DNA of 64,000 nt from Fontibacter flavus (GTDB lineage: Bacteria > Bacteroidota > Bacteroidia > Cytophagales > Cyclobacteriaceae): the NCBI RefSeq assembly GCF_042432905.1, contig NZ_JBHLWI010000014.1, forward strand, positions 1-64,000, in the 5' to 3' direction. Position 1 is the first letter of the stretch; each line of letters begins with the position of its first letter. This document shows positions 23,961 through 32,614 of this stretch, one piece after another. The notes beneath the pieces are model-generated. The model searched no databases and was not told where the DNA came from. It saw nothing but the letters and a program-made list of their open reading frames with translations. Both the position numbers and the translations under genes were made by a program.

Positions 23961-24827
23961 CTAATCGAACGAAATGAAATCTTGGGGATTAAGCGGAGAA
24001 CCTTTATACCATATTTCGAAGTGGAGGTGAGGACCAGTGGTAAGTTCTCCAGTATTTCCAATGATGGAAATTATTTCACCTCCTCTTACGGCATCTCCTA
24101 CTTTTTTCAATATTACCGAATTATGTTTATAAATAGAAATCAATTCATTAGAATGCTGAATTCCTATTACATATCCGGTACTTAAAGTCCAAGCACTGAA
24201 AATTACCGTACCATCGGCTATGGTTTTCACAGCTTCGTTCTCCTTCGCCACAATATCCGTTCCAAAATGGTCTTTTAAAGGGTCAAAAGTAGCTGTTACT
24301 ACTCCTTTCACCGGAGAGAAAAAATAAGTGTCTCCCATATTTGGGGATTCAACTGACTGTCGTGGGGTAAATTCCAAAGGAACACCCTTCATTTCCTCTA
24401 AAATACTTATAGTAGCTTCACTGGGTTCGAAAAGTTTTTCCTGTGGCTTAGTGCTTCCCGAAGAAGAATCAAGGTCAGTTACTGTTGACGAATCATCATA
24501 TTCGCCGGCAATTACCCTTTGAATATTCAGCATATAGGCATCTTTTTTCATTACTTCCAAAGTAAGGGAGTCCACAGTTTCCGAAAGCTTAAGTAGCATA
24601 GCTGTATTTTCAGAATCCTTATAGGCAGGGTCAAACCAAGCTTTCAATAAGGTTTTTGACAAAAATAAAGACATGCCAAAGACCAAAATGAGAATTAAAA
24701 TGCCAATCAGAAGAATCCGCATGGCAGTGATGTTGAATGATGTGATGACAGAAAAATCCTGCTCCTTTCTGATGACAAAAAGAAACTTGGATTTAATGAA
24801 GGCACCGATATTTTGGGGTAGTTTCAA
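23961..24827 (-). CDS. Membrane-anchored M23 (LytM-type) peptidase
   Basis: A 288-residue protein: cytoplasmic N-terminus, one membrane helix (about 33-55), a helical linker, then a C-terminal M23 domain facing the periplasm. Zinc ligands are visible in HFGTD and in HLHFE, and YKHNS carries the extra histidine, so the enzyme should be active on peptidoglycan cross-links. The start is TTG: no ATG is in frame upstream, and the -7 box at 24853-24860 leaves a leader of about 19 bases to this TTG. The next methionine would delete the region before the helix. It heads the bactofilin-atp unit. Confidence 0.88.
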   Translation of the reverse strand: MKLPQNIGAFIKSKFLFVIRKEQDFSVITSFNITAMRILLIGILILILVFGMSLFLSKTLLKAWFDPAYKDSENTAMLLKLSETVDSLTLEVMKKDAYMLNIQRVIAGEYDDSSTVTDLDSSSGSTKPQEKLFEPSEATISILEEMKGVPLEFTPRQSVESPNMGDTYFFSPVKGVVTATFDPLKDHFGTDIVAKENEAVKTIADGTVIFSAWTLSTGYVIGIQHSNELISIYKHNSVILKKVGDAVRGGEIISIIGNTGELTTGPHLHFEIWYKGSPLNPQDFISFD

Positions 24828-24852
24828 GTATTTGTGAATTGGTTATGAATCT

Positions 24853-24860
24853 CAAAAATA
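24853..24860 (-). promoter_or_regulatory. -7 element (TATTTTTG) for the M23-bactofilin-atp unit
   Basis: On the minus strand TATTTTTG matches TAnnTTTG exactly. No good TTG -33 box was seen. It is the only strong box upstream of the M23 gene and supports the TTG start codon at 24827. Confidence 0.5.
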
Positions 24861-24885
24861 TAATAATAAACGATAGCGTTTAATA

Positions 24886-24917
24886 TTTTGGTTCAAATCA
24901 ACTATTTTGTGCCTTTG
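24886..24917 (+). promoter_or_regulatory. Promoter of sprE/porW
   Basis: TTTTG (24886-24890), a 19-base spacer, then TGCCTTTG (24910-24917), one mismatch from TAnnTTTG. It is divergent from the promoter of the M23 gene about 25 bases away. The start codon follows 14 bases later. Confidence 0.55.
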
Positions 24918-24931
24918 TCCGATAAGTCAAA

Positions 24932-27571
24932 ATGCAAAGATCTATTTTAAGATTATTTGTCCTGATCGCTCTATTGTTTTCTGGCTGTTCTTCCGAAAAG
25001 AACACCTTCCTCAATAGGCAATTTCATAATACCACTTCAAGGTATAATGCCCTTTTTTATGCCCAAAACAACCTCTTGGAGCTTGAAAAAGCAATTGAGA
25101 AAAGTCATCAGGAAGATTACTCCCAAGTACTGCCTATTTTTTTTCCTATAGACAGTGCCATTATAGACCAGAATGAAGAACTACTGACAGGTATCAGGGA
25201 ATTTTCTTCCAAAGCCATAGAATGGCACAAAATATCGAAATGGGTCGATGACTCCTTTTTTCTTTTGGGAATGGCTGACTATTATGATGCCAGATTCGAT
25301 GATGCTTCGAATACCTTCAGATACCTGAATGTGAACAGTAAGAAAAAAAGAATCAGACACCGAAGCCTGATCCAATTGATGCGGCAGTTTACCGATCAGA
25401 AAAACTTCGATGATGCAGCCTATGTCATTGATTACCTTTCAAAAGAATCAGGCATCAACAAAGACAATAGGTTCATCTTATATAAAAACCTGGCCTATTA
25501 TTACGATAAAAGAGGTGAGGTAAATGGCAAAATCGGAGCTTTGGACAGGGCCTTGGGGCTGACTAAAGACAAAAAAGAAAAGTCAAGGATCAACTTTATC
25601 CTCGCCCAACTTTATCAACGAGAGGGACTTGACGCATTGGCCTACAGTTATTATCAGGAAGCACTGAAAGGAAACCCACCTTACGAACGGAGTTTCTTTG
25701 CCCAACTATTTGCCCAACAGGTAGCAGAACTCAATAAAAGCAAAGATGTCAGGAAAGTCAGGGGTTATTACGACGACCTTTATAAAGACAGTAAAAACCT
25801 TGACCTGAGGGATGTAATCCTGTATGAAAAAGCAATTTTTGAATTGAAGCAGGATAATATCGAAGAAGCAGAAGATCTTTTGATCAAGGCTGCAAAAGAA
25901 GATGGCAAAAACCCCGTTCAGAAAGGCTACATCTACCGCAAACTTGCTGAGATAAGTTACGACATCAAAAAGGATTTCAGGTCAACAAAATTCTATCTTG
26001 ACTCTGCTTTAACGCACATCAAGCAAAGTGATCTCATTTACAATGAACTCACAGAGCAGAAGGGTATTTTTGACAACTATGTCAGACAGTTTGATGTCAT
26101 TTCCAAAAACGACAGCTTGATCAGCCTCTCACAGTTGAGTCCTGAAGAACAGGAACTCGTAGCTGAAAGGTTTATCAAACAAGAAGAAGAGCGTCTGATC
26201 AGAGAAGCGGAAGAAAATGCCAAACCCAAATCGACCGGTATTTTCGAAAATTTATTGGCTTTTGGGGGCAGAGGATCGGGAGAGTCCTTTTACTTCGATA
26301 ATTCTGTAGCCATGCAACAAGGCTCTATTGATTTTTACAGAATATGGGGCAACAGGACTTTAGAAGACAACTGGAGAAGAAATGTGCAGGGATTTCAGAC
26401 TACAGATCGATCAGGAAATCAAACTTCCAATGAGGTCCGTGCTGATGAAAATGGGGATTCCTCGGAAGAAGAAAATCCAATTTTAGCTCAAATTCCAGAT
26501 AAAGAAAGTCTTTTGGCCCAAATCCCTAAAACACCTGCCGCCATCAATGCATTGAAGGAGGAGTTGGAAATTGCTTATTTCGAAATGGGCAAACTTTTAT
26601 TTTTTGACTTTAAAGAACCCAAGATGAGTATTGAATACTTGGAAGGGCTTATCACAAGTTATCCAAACTCCAACAAAAAAGCCGAAGCCTACTACATCCT
26701 CTTTCTTGCCAATCAGGAATCCGGAGGGAACGAAAAACTATACGCAGAGCGTTTAAACAGAGAATTCCCTGAGTCACCTTTTACCTTCTCAGTCAATAAT
26801 CCTGATGGGATCAAAGGTAATCAGGCATTTCTGGAATCCTCGAAATTGTACAAGGATGCTTATGACCTTTATTACCAAAGAGAATATGTTGGCGCAAGAA
26901 GCGTTATCAGAAACACCCTTGAAAATTTCCCCTTGACCAAAAACACTGAGAAATTACTGCTTTTAGACATCATGATTTCAGGTAAAATTGATGATAAGGA
27001 GAGGTATAAAGGCAGGCTTGAAAATTACATACAGGTAACAGAAAATCAGGATTTGGTAAAAATGGCAAGAAATATGCTATTAGCTCTCACAGGAGATGAT
27101 GTCAAGGAAGAGCAAAAAACAGATCAGTTGATAGCAAAAGATGAAGATACCGAAGAAACACCGGTACTTGGAGAAATAGAAGAAGAAGATGAAGAGGATT
27201 CACCCTACCGTGAAAATCCTAATCAAACACATATATTTGTCATCGCTTTGGAGCCGGAGAAAGCCAAGGATGCAAAAAATCTTCTTGCTGACCTGGAAGC
27301 TTTCCACATGCAAAACTTTGCCAGTGCGCGATTGAGGACGGGCAACATGAACCTTAGCAGGGAAGAAGCAATATTTATCGTGAGCCCTTTTAGCAATGCA
27401 GAAAAGGCCCTCGATTATAGAAACAAATTTATGAATAGCTTCAATTCGGCTTCAATTGAGGATTCAGACAAAGAAAATTGCTTCTTGATTTCAATTGAAA
27501 ACTTCCAGGAGCTGAATAGACGTAAAAACCTTAATGAATACCGACAATTCTACAATAAGGTTTATAAATAA
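24932..27571 (+). CDS. sprE: Type IX secretion system lipoprotein SprE/PorW
   Basis: An 879-residue lipoprotein: signal peptide with lipobox FSGC (C19), then a KNTFLNRQFHNTTSRYNALFYA block that marks the SprE/PorW family, then many TPR-like helical pairs through about residue 420 and again at 540-720. An acidic low-complexity linker (EEEDEEDSPY, near 750-760) precedes a C-terminal domain of about 115 residues. SprE/PorW is needed for T9SS function and gliding; published work places it as a link between the PorKN ring and the Sov translocon. gldKLMN lies a few kilobases away on the other strand. The next gene, a PBP, follows after 29 bases. Confidence 0.88.
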   Translation: MQRSILRLFVLIALLFSGCSSEKNTFLNRQFHNTTSRYNALFYAQNNLLELEKAIEKSHQEDYSQVLPIFFPIDSAIIDQNEELLTGIREFSSKAIEWHKISKWVDDSFFLLGMADYYDARFDDASNTFRYLNVNSKKKRIRHRSLIQLMRQFTDQKNFDDAAYVIDYLSKESGINKDNRFILYKNLAYYYDKRGEVNGKIGALDRALGLTKDKKEKSRINFILAQLYQREGLDALAYSYYQEALKGNPPYERSFFAQLFAQQVAELNKSKDVRKVRGYYDDLYKDSKNLDLRDVILYEKAIFELKQDNIEEAEDLLIKAAKEDGKNPVQKGYIYRKLAEISYDIKKDFRSTKFYLDSALTHIKQSDLIYNELTEQKGIFDNYVRQFDVISKNDSLISLSQLSPEEQELVAERFIKQEEERLIREAEENAKPKSTGIFENLLAFGGRGSGESFYFDNSVAMQQGSIDFYRIWGNRTLEDNWRRNVQGFQTTDRSGNQTSNEVRADENGDSSEEENPILAQIPDKESLLAQIPKTPAAINALKEELEIAYFEMGKLLFFDFKEPKMSIEYLEGLITSYPNSNKKAEAYYILFLANQESGGNEKLYAERLNREFPESPFTFSVNNPDGIKGNQAFLESSKLYKDAYDLYYQREYVGARSVIRNTLENFPLTKNTEKLLLLDIMISGKIDDKERYKGRLENYIQVTENQDLVKMARNMLLALTGDDVKEEQKTDQLIAKDEDTEETPVLGEIEEEDEEDSPYRENPNQTHIFVIALEPEKAKDAKNLLADLEAFHMQNFASARLRTGNMNLSREEAIFIVSPFSNAEKALDYRNKFMNSFNSASIEDSDKENCFLISIENFQELNRRKNLNEYRQFYNKVYK

Positions 27572-27600
27572 AAAGAATAGCTAATTACTGATAGATTATA

Positions 27601-29877
27601 ATGACCAATAAAATCATAAAAATAATTTGGTTGGTTTTCGCTGCTGGAATCATAGGGTTTACCCTATTTGTTTGGGCTGTGAGCGTCAATTTCCTCGGTC
27701 TTTTTGGGGAATTACCAGATTTCAAAGAATTGGAAAACCCAAAGAGTGAAGTAGCTTCTGAGTTATATTCAGCCGATGGAGTACTCCTTGGAAATTATTT
27801 CCGGGAAAACAGAAGTCCAGTCACTTACAATGAACTTGCACCAAATTTGGTCAATGCACTTATCGCCACTGAAGATGTCAGATTTGATGACCATTCCGGC
27901 ATTGACCTTCAAAGTATGGGCAGGGTGCTTTTCAAGTCTCTTATACTAAGACAATCTGCTGGAGGGGGAAGTACGCTTAGTCAACAAACAGCCAAAAACC
28001 TTTTCAAAACCAGAAACCTGGAATCACAGGGAGTACTAAGCAGAGTGCCGGGGTTAAAAATGCTGATTATCAAAACAAAGGAGTGGATCGTTGCTACCAA
28101 GCTGGAAAAAGCCTATACGAAAAATGAAATTTTAACGCTTTACCTGAACACATCTGAATTTGGCAGTAATGCTTACGGCATCAAAACAGCTGCAAAGACA
28201 TTCTTCAACAAGGCCCCGAATGAACTTGCTGTTCAGGAATCCGCCGTATTGGTAGGATTGTTCAAAGCCCCCACTTATTATAGCCCAGTATTCAACCCTG
28301 AAAATTCCCTTAGAAGAAGAAATACCGTACTCGCCCAAATGGAAAAGTATGGATACATGACCAAGGCGGAAAAAGACTCTATTACCGCACTTCCTATTGA
28401 ACTGGATTACAAAGTAGAAAATCAAAACCAGGGATTGGCTACTTACTTCAGAGAGCTGATCAAAGCTGAATTGATCAAATGGACAAAAGAAAACCTAAAG
28501 GCAGATGGAACTCCTTATGATCTTTTTGGAGATGGATTGAAAATTTATACCACCATTGACAGCAGAATGCAACGCTATGCAGAGGAAGCCGTCGATGAGC
28601 ACATGAGGGAACTACAGAAGAAGTTCGAAAATGAAATGGGAAATAGAGATCCTTGGATAGATGAAAATGGAAGAGTCATTCCTAATTTCTTGGAAACCCA
28701 AATCAAAAGAACTGAGGCCTACAGAAACCTTGTCAGAAGATATGGGGCAGAATCCGACTCTGTCAACATCAAGTTGAATGAGAAAAAAAGAATGCGGATA
28801 TTCTCCTGGACTAAAGGGGAGATAGATACGGTAATGAGTACCATGGATTCCTTGAGGCATTATAAAAAACACCTTCAAACAGGTTTCATGTCCATGGATC
28901 CTCATACAGGCCATATCAAAGCTTGGGTGGGAGGTATCAACCACAAGCACTTCAAATACGACCATGTGAAGCAAGGAAAAAGACAACCGGGATCAACCTT
29001 TAAGCCTTTTGTCTATGCGGCAGCAATTGAGAACGGTTACAGTCCTTGTTATTCAGTGATCGACCAACCTATTGAAGTCAATATCCCTGGACAGCCTGCC
29101 TGGACCCCAAAAAACGCTGATGGGAAATTTTCCTACGAAAAAATGACCATCAGACGTGCTATGGCCCAATCAGTCAACTCTATTACCGCCTACATGATGA
29201 AAAAATTGGGGCCAAGGGTAGTAGTAGAAACAGCCCATAGAATTGGTATTACCAGCGATTTGGAAGAAGTTCCTGCCCTGGCTTTAGGAACCACGGATGT
29301 ATCCATCTATGAAATGGTAGGTGCAATGGGCACATTTGTCAATAAGGGAGAACATATTGTACCCTTCTATATCGACAGGATTGAAGACAAAAACGGAAAT
29401 GTCCTTCAGCAATTCACCCCAAAGAAAAGGCCAGCCATGAGCGAAGAGCACGCATACTTGATGGTCTATATGATGAGAGGAGGATTCGAAGAAAGCAGAG
29501 GTACCAGCCAAGGGGTGCCATGGACCTTAAGGGACGAAGGAAACGAACTGGGGGGTAAAACCGGTACAACCCAAAATGCCTCTGACGGTTGGTATATGGG
29601 CATGAGTAAAGACCTGGTTTCCGGCGTTTGGGTAGGTGGTGATGACAGAGCCATCCACTTCAGAAGCTGGATTAGTGGACAAGGTGGACAGACAGCTAGA
29701 CCAATATGGGTGAAATATATGGCTAAAGTATATGGCGATCCAACCCTTGGCTACACCAAAGGGCCTTTCCCGAGGCCAGAAAGACCATTGAGCATTGAAA
29801 TTGACTGTAACCAGTATGAACTGAACAGCAGCAGGTTCAATGATTTCGACTTTGACCCAAGAAAAAATGATTTCTAA
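27601..29877 (+). CDS. Class A penicillin-binding protein (PBP1A type)
   Basis: A 758-residue bifunctional cell-wall enzyme: N-terminal membrane helix (about 9-30), glycosyltransferase family 51 domain with catalytic E91 in ATEDVRFDDHSG and the GGGSTLSQQ motif, then a transpeptidase domain. Transpeptidase motifs are all present: S465-TFK468 (nucleophile S465), S524-V-N526 and K653-TGT. The enzyme polymerises lipid II and cross-links the strands in the periplasm. It follows sprE by 29 bases and ends at a terminator, so these two may form an operon that joins secretion-lipoprotein and wall synthesis. The call of class A is firm; 1A versus 1C subclass is by overall likeness. Confidence 0.95.
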   Translation: MTNKIIKIIWLVFAAGIIGFTLFVWAVSVNFLGLFGELPDFKELENPKSEVASELYSADGVLLGNYFRENRSPVTYNELAPNLVNALIATEDVRFDDHSGIDLQSMGRVLFKSLILRQSAGGGSTLSQQTAKNLFKTRNLESQGVLSRVPGLKMLIIKTKEWIVATKLEKAYTKNEILTLYLNTSEFGSNAYGIKTAAKTFFNKAPNELAVQESAVLVGLFKAPTYYSPVFNPENSLRRRNTVLAQMEKYGYMTKAEKDSITALPIELDYKVENQNQGLATYFRELIKAELIKWTKENLKADGTPYDLFGDGLKIYTTIDSRMQRYAEEAVDEHMRELQKKFENEMGNRDPWIDENGRVIPNFLETQIKRTEAYRNLVRRYGAESDSVNIKLNEKKRMRIFSWTKGEIDTVMSTMDSLRHYKKHLQTGFMSMDPHTGHIKAWVGGINHKHFKYDHVKQGKRQPGSTFKPFVYAAAIENGYSPCYSVIDQPIEVNIPGQPAWTPKNADGKFSYEKMTIRRAMAQSVNSITAYMMKKLGPRVVVETAHRIGITSDLEEVPALALGTTDVSIYEMVGAMGTFVNKGEHIVPFYIDRIEDKNGNVLQQFTPKKRPAMSEEHAYLMVYMMRGGFEESRGTSQGVPWTLRDEGNELGGKTGTTQNASDGWYMGMSKDLVSGVWVGGDDRAIHFRSWISGQGGQTARPIWVKYMAKVYGDPTLGYTKGPFPRPERPLSIEIDCNQYELNSSRFNDFDFDPRKNDF

Positions 29878-29896
29878 TTTTGAATAGAAACAGTTT

Positions 29897-29921
29897 AAAA
29901 AGCCTCCATTGGAGGCTTTTT
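29897..29921 (+). terminator. Rho-independent terminator after the PBP gene
   Basis: AAAAAGCCTCC (29897-29907) pairs with GGAGGCTTTTT (29911-29921) around a three-base loop, with further T. The T run is directly joined to the uvrC promoter. Confidence 0.93.
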
Positions 29922-29924
29922 TTA

Positions 29925-29932
29925 TAATTTTG
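29925..29932 (+). promoter_or_regulatory. -7 element (TAATTTTG) of uvrC
   Basis: An exact TAnnTTTG, only four bases before the uvrC ATG at 29937. The -33 position falls inside the terminator stem (a TTG at 29909 is somewhat too close). If used, the uvrC mRNA would be leaderless. Confidence 0.55.
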
Positions 29933-29936
29933 CCTT

Positions 29937-31742
29937 ATGCAGGTTCCTTTTTACACGATAGAAGAGTACAATTTACTTCCCGATCAACCTGGGATTTATA
30001 AATATTTCAATGAAGACCATGAACTGATTTATGTCGGCAAGGCTAAAAGCTTAAAAAAAAGGGTTGCTTCTTACTTTGTAAAAGGTTCTGGATTGAATCA
30101 TAAGACCCGAAAGATGGTCCGGGAAATCAGGAGGATTGAAATCACATTGGTCAATTCAGAATTTGATGCCCTGTTATTGGAAAACAACATCATCAAAAAA
30201 AACCAGCCCAAGTACAATATCCTGCTGAAAGATGATAAGACATATCCTTATCTAGTCCTGACTAAAGAAAACTTCCCGAGAATATTTCCGACTAGAAGAT
30301 TAATCCCTCATAAAGGGACATATTTTGGCCCATTCGCTTCAGTAAAGGCCATGAATAACGTTTTGGAGCTCATTAGAGGCATTTTCACCATCAGAACGTG
30401 CAAGCTTGATCTTAGCCCTTATAAAATCCAGGAAAACAAATACAAGGTTTGTTTGGAATACCATATCGGTAACTGTCTTGGACCCTGTGAGGGAAAACAA
30501 AAGGAAGCCGATTACTTGAAGGATATTGAGCATGCCAAGCATATTTTAAAAGGAAACCTTGGCATAGCCAAGTCATATTTCAGGGAACGCATGCAGTTAG
30601 CAGCAGGTGAACTGGCCTTTGAAAAAGCACACTATTATAAAGAAAAGCTCGATTTACTGGAAAAATACCAATCAAAATCCATGGTGGTCAATCCTGCCAT
30701 CAAAGATCTGGATGTCTTTGCCCTGGTGAGTGATGAAAAGAATGCCTATGTCAATTACCTGAAAGTAAAAAACGGCGCCATTATCATCACCAAAACAGTG
30801 GAATTGAAAAAACGATTGGATGAGGCCGAGACAGAACTGCTTCTCACTGCCATCGTCAGGTTAAGGGACCAATTCAACAGCGATGCAGATGAAATCATCG
30901 TGAATATTCCAATCGAGGAGGAATATGAAGGTCTAAATATCCATTTCCCTAAAATAGGTGATAAAAAAAGTTTAATCGAGTTATCACTCAAAAATGCCAA
31001 GTATTACAAACAAGAAAAATTACTGGCATCAGGAGAGGTAAAGGATAAAAAGTTCAGGGTATTGAAACAACTTCAATCTGACCTGTCTTTACAGGAAATG
31101 CCTGACCACATTGAATGCTTTGACAACTCGAATATTCAGGGAACCAATCCAGTGGCCAGTATGGTGTGTTTCCTCAACGGCAAACCTGCGGTCAAAGAAT
31201 ACCGACACTATCACATCAAAACAGTGGAAGGTCCGAATGATTTTGCCAGTATGACTGAAGTGGTGGGGAGGAGATATAAACGTCTTCTGGAAGAAGATAA
31301 ACCTTTGCCAAAGCTCATTGTCATAGACGGTGGCAAAGGCCAACTTTCTTCTGCAGTCGAAGCTTTAAAAGCCTTGAATATATACGGAAAAGTTCCAATT
31401 ATCGGCATAGCCAAAAGACTGGAAGAGATTTATTTCCCAGGCGATCAATATCCTATTCATATTGATAAAAAATCAGAATCGTTAAGATTGCTTCAAAGGG
31501 TAAGAGATGAGGCGCACAGGTTTGCCATAACTTTTCACCGAAATGTTCGCAGCAAAAAAGCCTTTGGAACTCAATTGGAAGAAGTTGAAAGTATCGGAAA
31601 ACAAACAGCAGAAAAACTACTGAAGCATTTCAAGTCTATAAAAAAAATAAAAGAAGCCTCGGAAGAAGAATTGACGGCTTTAATTGGAGCAGCAAAAACC
31701 AAAAATATAATCAATTGGCTTTCAAACAAAAATGGCGGGTGA
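29937..31742 (+). CDS. uvrC: Excinuclease ABC subunit C
   Basis: The nuclease of nucleotide excision repair; makes the 3' and 5' cuts around a lesion after UvrA and UvrB have bound. The 601 residues show a GIY-YIG domain (GIY 19-21, YVG 32-34), a cysteine cluster (VCLEYHIGNCLGPC) and a UVR helix (about 205-240). An RNase H-like nuclease domain follows (ECFDNSNIQG, VIDGGKGQL), then C-terminal helix-hairpin-helix repeats (VESIGKQTAEKLLKHF). All catalytic parts are present and the length is normal. Its stop codon lies inside the terminator stem shared with gldN. Confidence 0.97.
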   Translation: MQVPFYTIEEYNLLPDQPGIYKYFNEDHELIYVGKAKSLKKRVASYFVKGSGLNHKTRKMVREIRRIEITLVNSEFDALLLENNIIKKNQPKYNILLKDDKTYPYLVLTKENFPRIFPTRRLIPHKGTYFGPFASVKAMNNVLELIRGIFTIRTCKLDLSPYKIQENKYKVCLEYHIGNCLGPCEGKQKEADYLKDIEHAKHILKGNLGIAKSYFRERMQLAAGELAFEKAHYYKEKLDLLEKYQSKSMVVNPAIKDLDVFALVSDEKNAYVNYLKVKNGAIIITKTVELKKRLDEAETELLLTAIVRLRDQFNSDADEIIVNIPIEEEYEGLNIHFPKIGDKKSLIELSLKNAKYYKQEKLLASGEVKDKKFRVLKQLQSDLSLQEMPDHIECFDNSNIQGTNPVASMVCFLNGKPAVKEYRHYHIKTVEGPNDFASMTEVVGRRYKRLLEEDKPLPKLIVIDGGKGQLSSAVEALKALNIYGKVPIIGIAKRLEEIYFPGDQYPIHIDKKSESLRLLQRVRDEAHRFAITFHRNVRSKKAFGTQLEEVESIGKQTAEKLLKHFKSIKKIKEASEEELTALIGAAKTKNIINWLSNKNGG

Positions 31743-31760
31743 TTGACCCGCCATTTTTTT
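31728..31760. terminator. Bidirectional terminator between uvrC and gldN
   Basis: A 13-base perfect stem (AAAAATGGCGGGT at 31728-31740, complement at 31746-31758) with a five-base loop and T run to 31760. The uvrC stop codon is at the loop edge. On the minus strand it ends the gldKLMN transcript, whose last stop is at 31763. Confidence 0.93.
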
Positions 31761-31762
31761 AT

Positions 31763-32575
31763 TTACCATTCCCAAAGGGCATTTTCAAAATCAAGCAATT
31801 TGTATTCAAATTCAAGTGAATTCAAGAAAGCTTGAAGTTCTGCATTTGGACTATTCGGATCTACCAAATCTGCAATCAAAGCATTGTCCGCATTGGTGTA
31901 TTTCCTTACCACGGACCTGAACAACCTCAAGTCAAAAGCCTGATCATAAGTTAAACTTTTAGAATCATTCTGGAAATTCAACCATTTCGCTTCAGGGTGA
32001 TCTTTGAAGTGGTTGTAGAAATCCTTGAATCTAATAAAACCTATAGTCTTCTGACCGGCATTTGCATTTGTTGGAGAAGGCATCACCAGTTCCAGGTATT
32101 TCACATCAAATTTGATCTGAGAATGATGTTTATCAAAAACAAAGTCCTCTTTGAAATCCAAGTAGTACAACTGCTTCACGAAGATACTATCACCATTTGC
32201 AGCAATCCAGAAATTATTCTGAAATTCTGAAATAGACAAAGGTTGAGTAAATTCCTCATCCGCAAAGACCTCCAAGGCGTTCTCTTCTACAATGGCCTTG
32301 TAGATATTGCTCATGATGCCGTTGTTTTTGGTATCACCGGAACCGTATAAAGGATTGTTGTATTTCTCCCTCAAATCGATCCTTCTCCACACACCAATCT
32401 GGAACATCATATCATCTTCCCTAATTGGCAGAACTGAGTAAACGGTATCTACTTTAAAACGCCTATCCCCAATGTTGGAAGGACTGACACTTGTCGCTCC
32501 TTGACCAAAAACATCTCCTCCAATCATCGCAAAGAGGAGAGAAAGGGTTAAAATAAAATTTTGTTTTAATTTCAT
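31763..32575 (-). CDS. gldN: Type IX secretion system ring protein GldN/PorN
   Basis: The periplasmic partner of the lipoprotein GldK; together they build the large PorKN ring under the outer membrane. About 270 residues after choosing the ATG that gives MKLKQNFILTLSLLFAMIGGDVFGQG, a clean signal peptide; a longer frame adds nine residues with no signal character. Family marks include RREDDMMFQIGVWRRIDLREKYNNPLY and the W-rich C-terminus. It is the last gene of gldKLMN, 39 bases after gldM, and ends at the bidirectional terminator. Confidence 0.93.
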   Translation of the reverse strand: MKLKQNFILTLSLLFAMIGGDVFGQGATSVSPSNIGDRRFKVDTVYSVLPIREDDMMFQIGVWRRIDLREKYNNPLYGSGDTKNNGIMSNIYKAIVEENALEVFADEEFTQPLSISEFQNNFWIAANGDSIFVKQLYYLDFKEDFVFDKHHSQIKFDVKYLELVMPSPTNANAGQKTIGFIRFKDFYNHFKDHPEAKWLNFQNDSKSLTYDQAFDLRLFRSVVRKYTNADNALIADLVDPNSPNAELQAFLNSLEFEYKLLDFENALWEW

Positions 32576-32614
32576 AACTTTGTCATTTATAATTGAGGAC
32601 AAGTCACTATCGGA

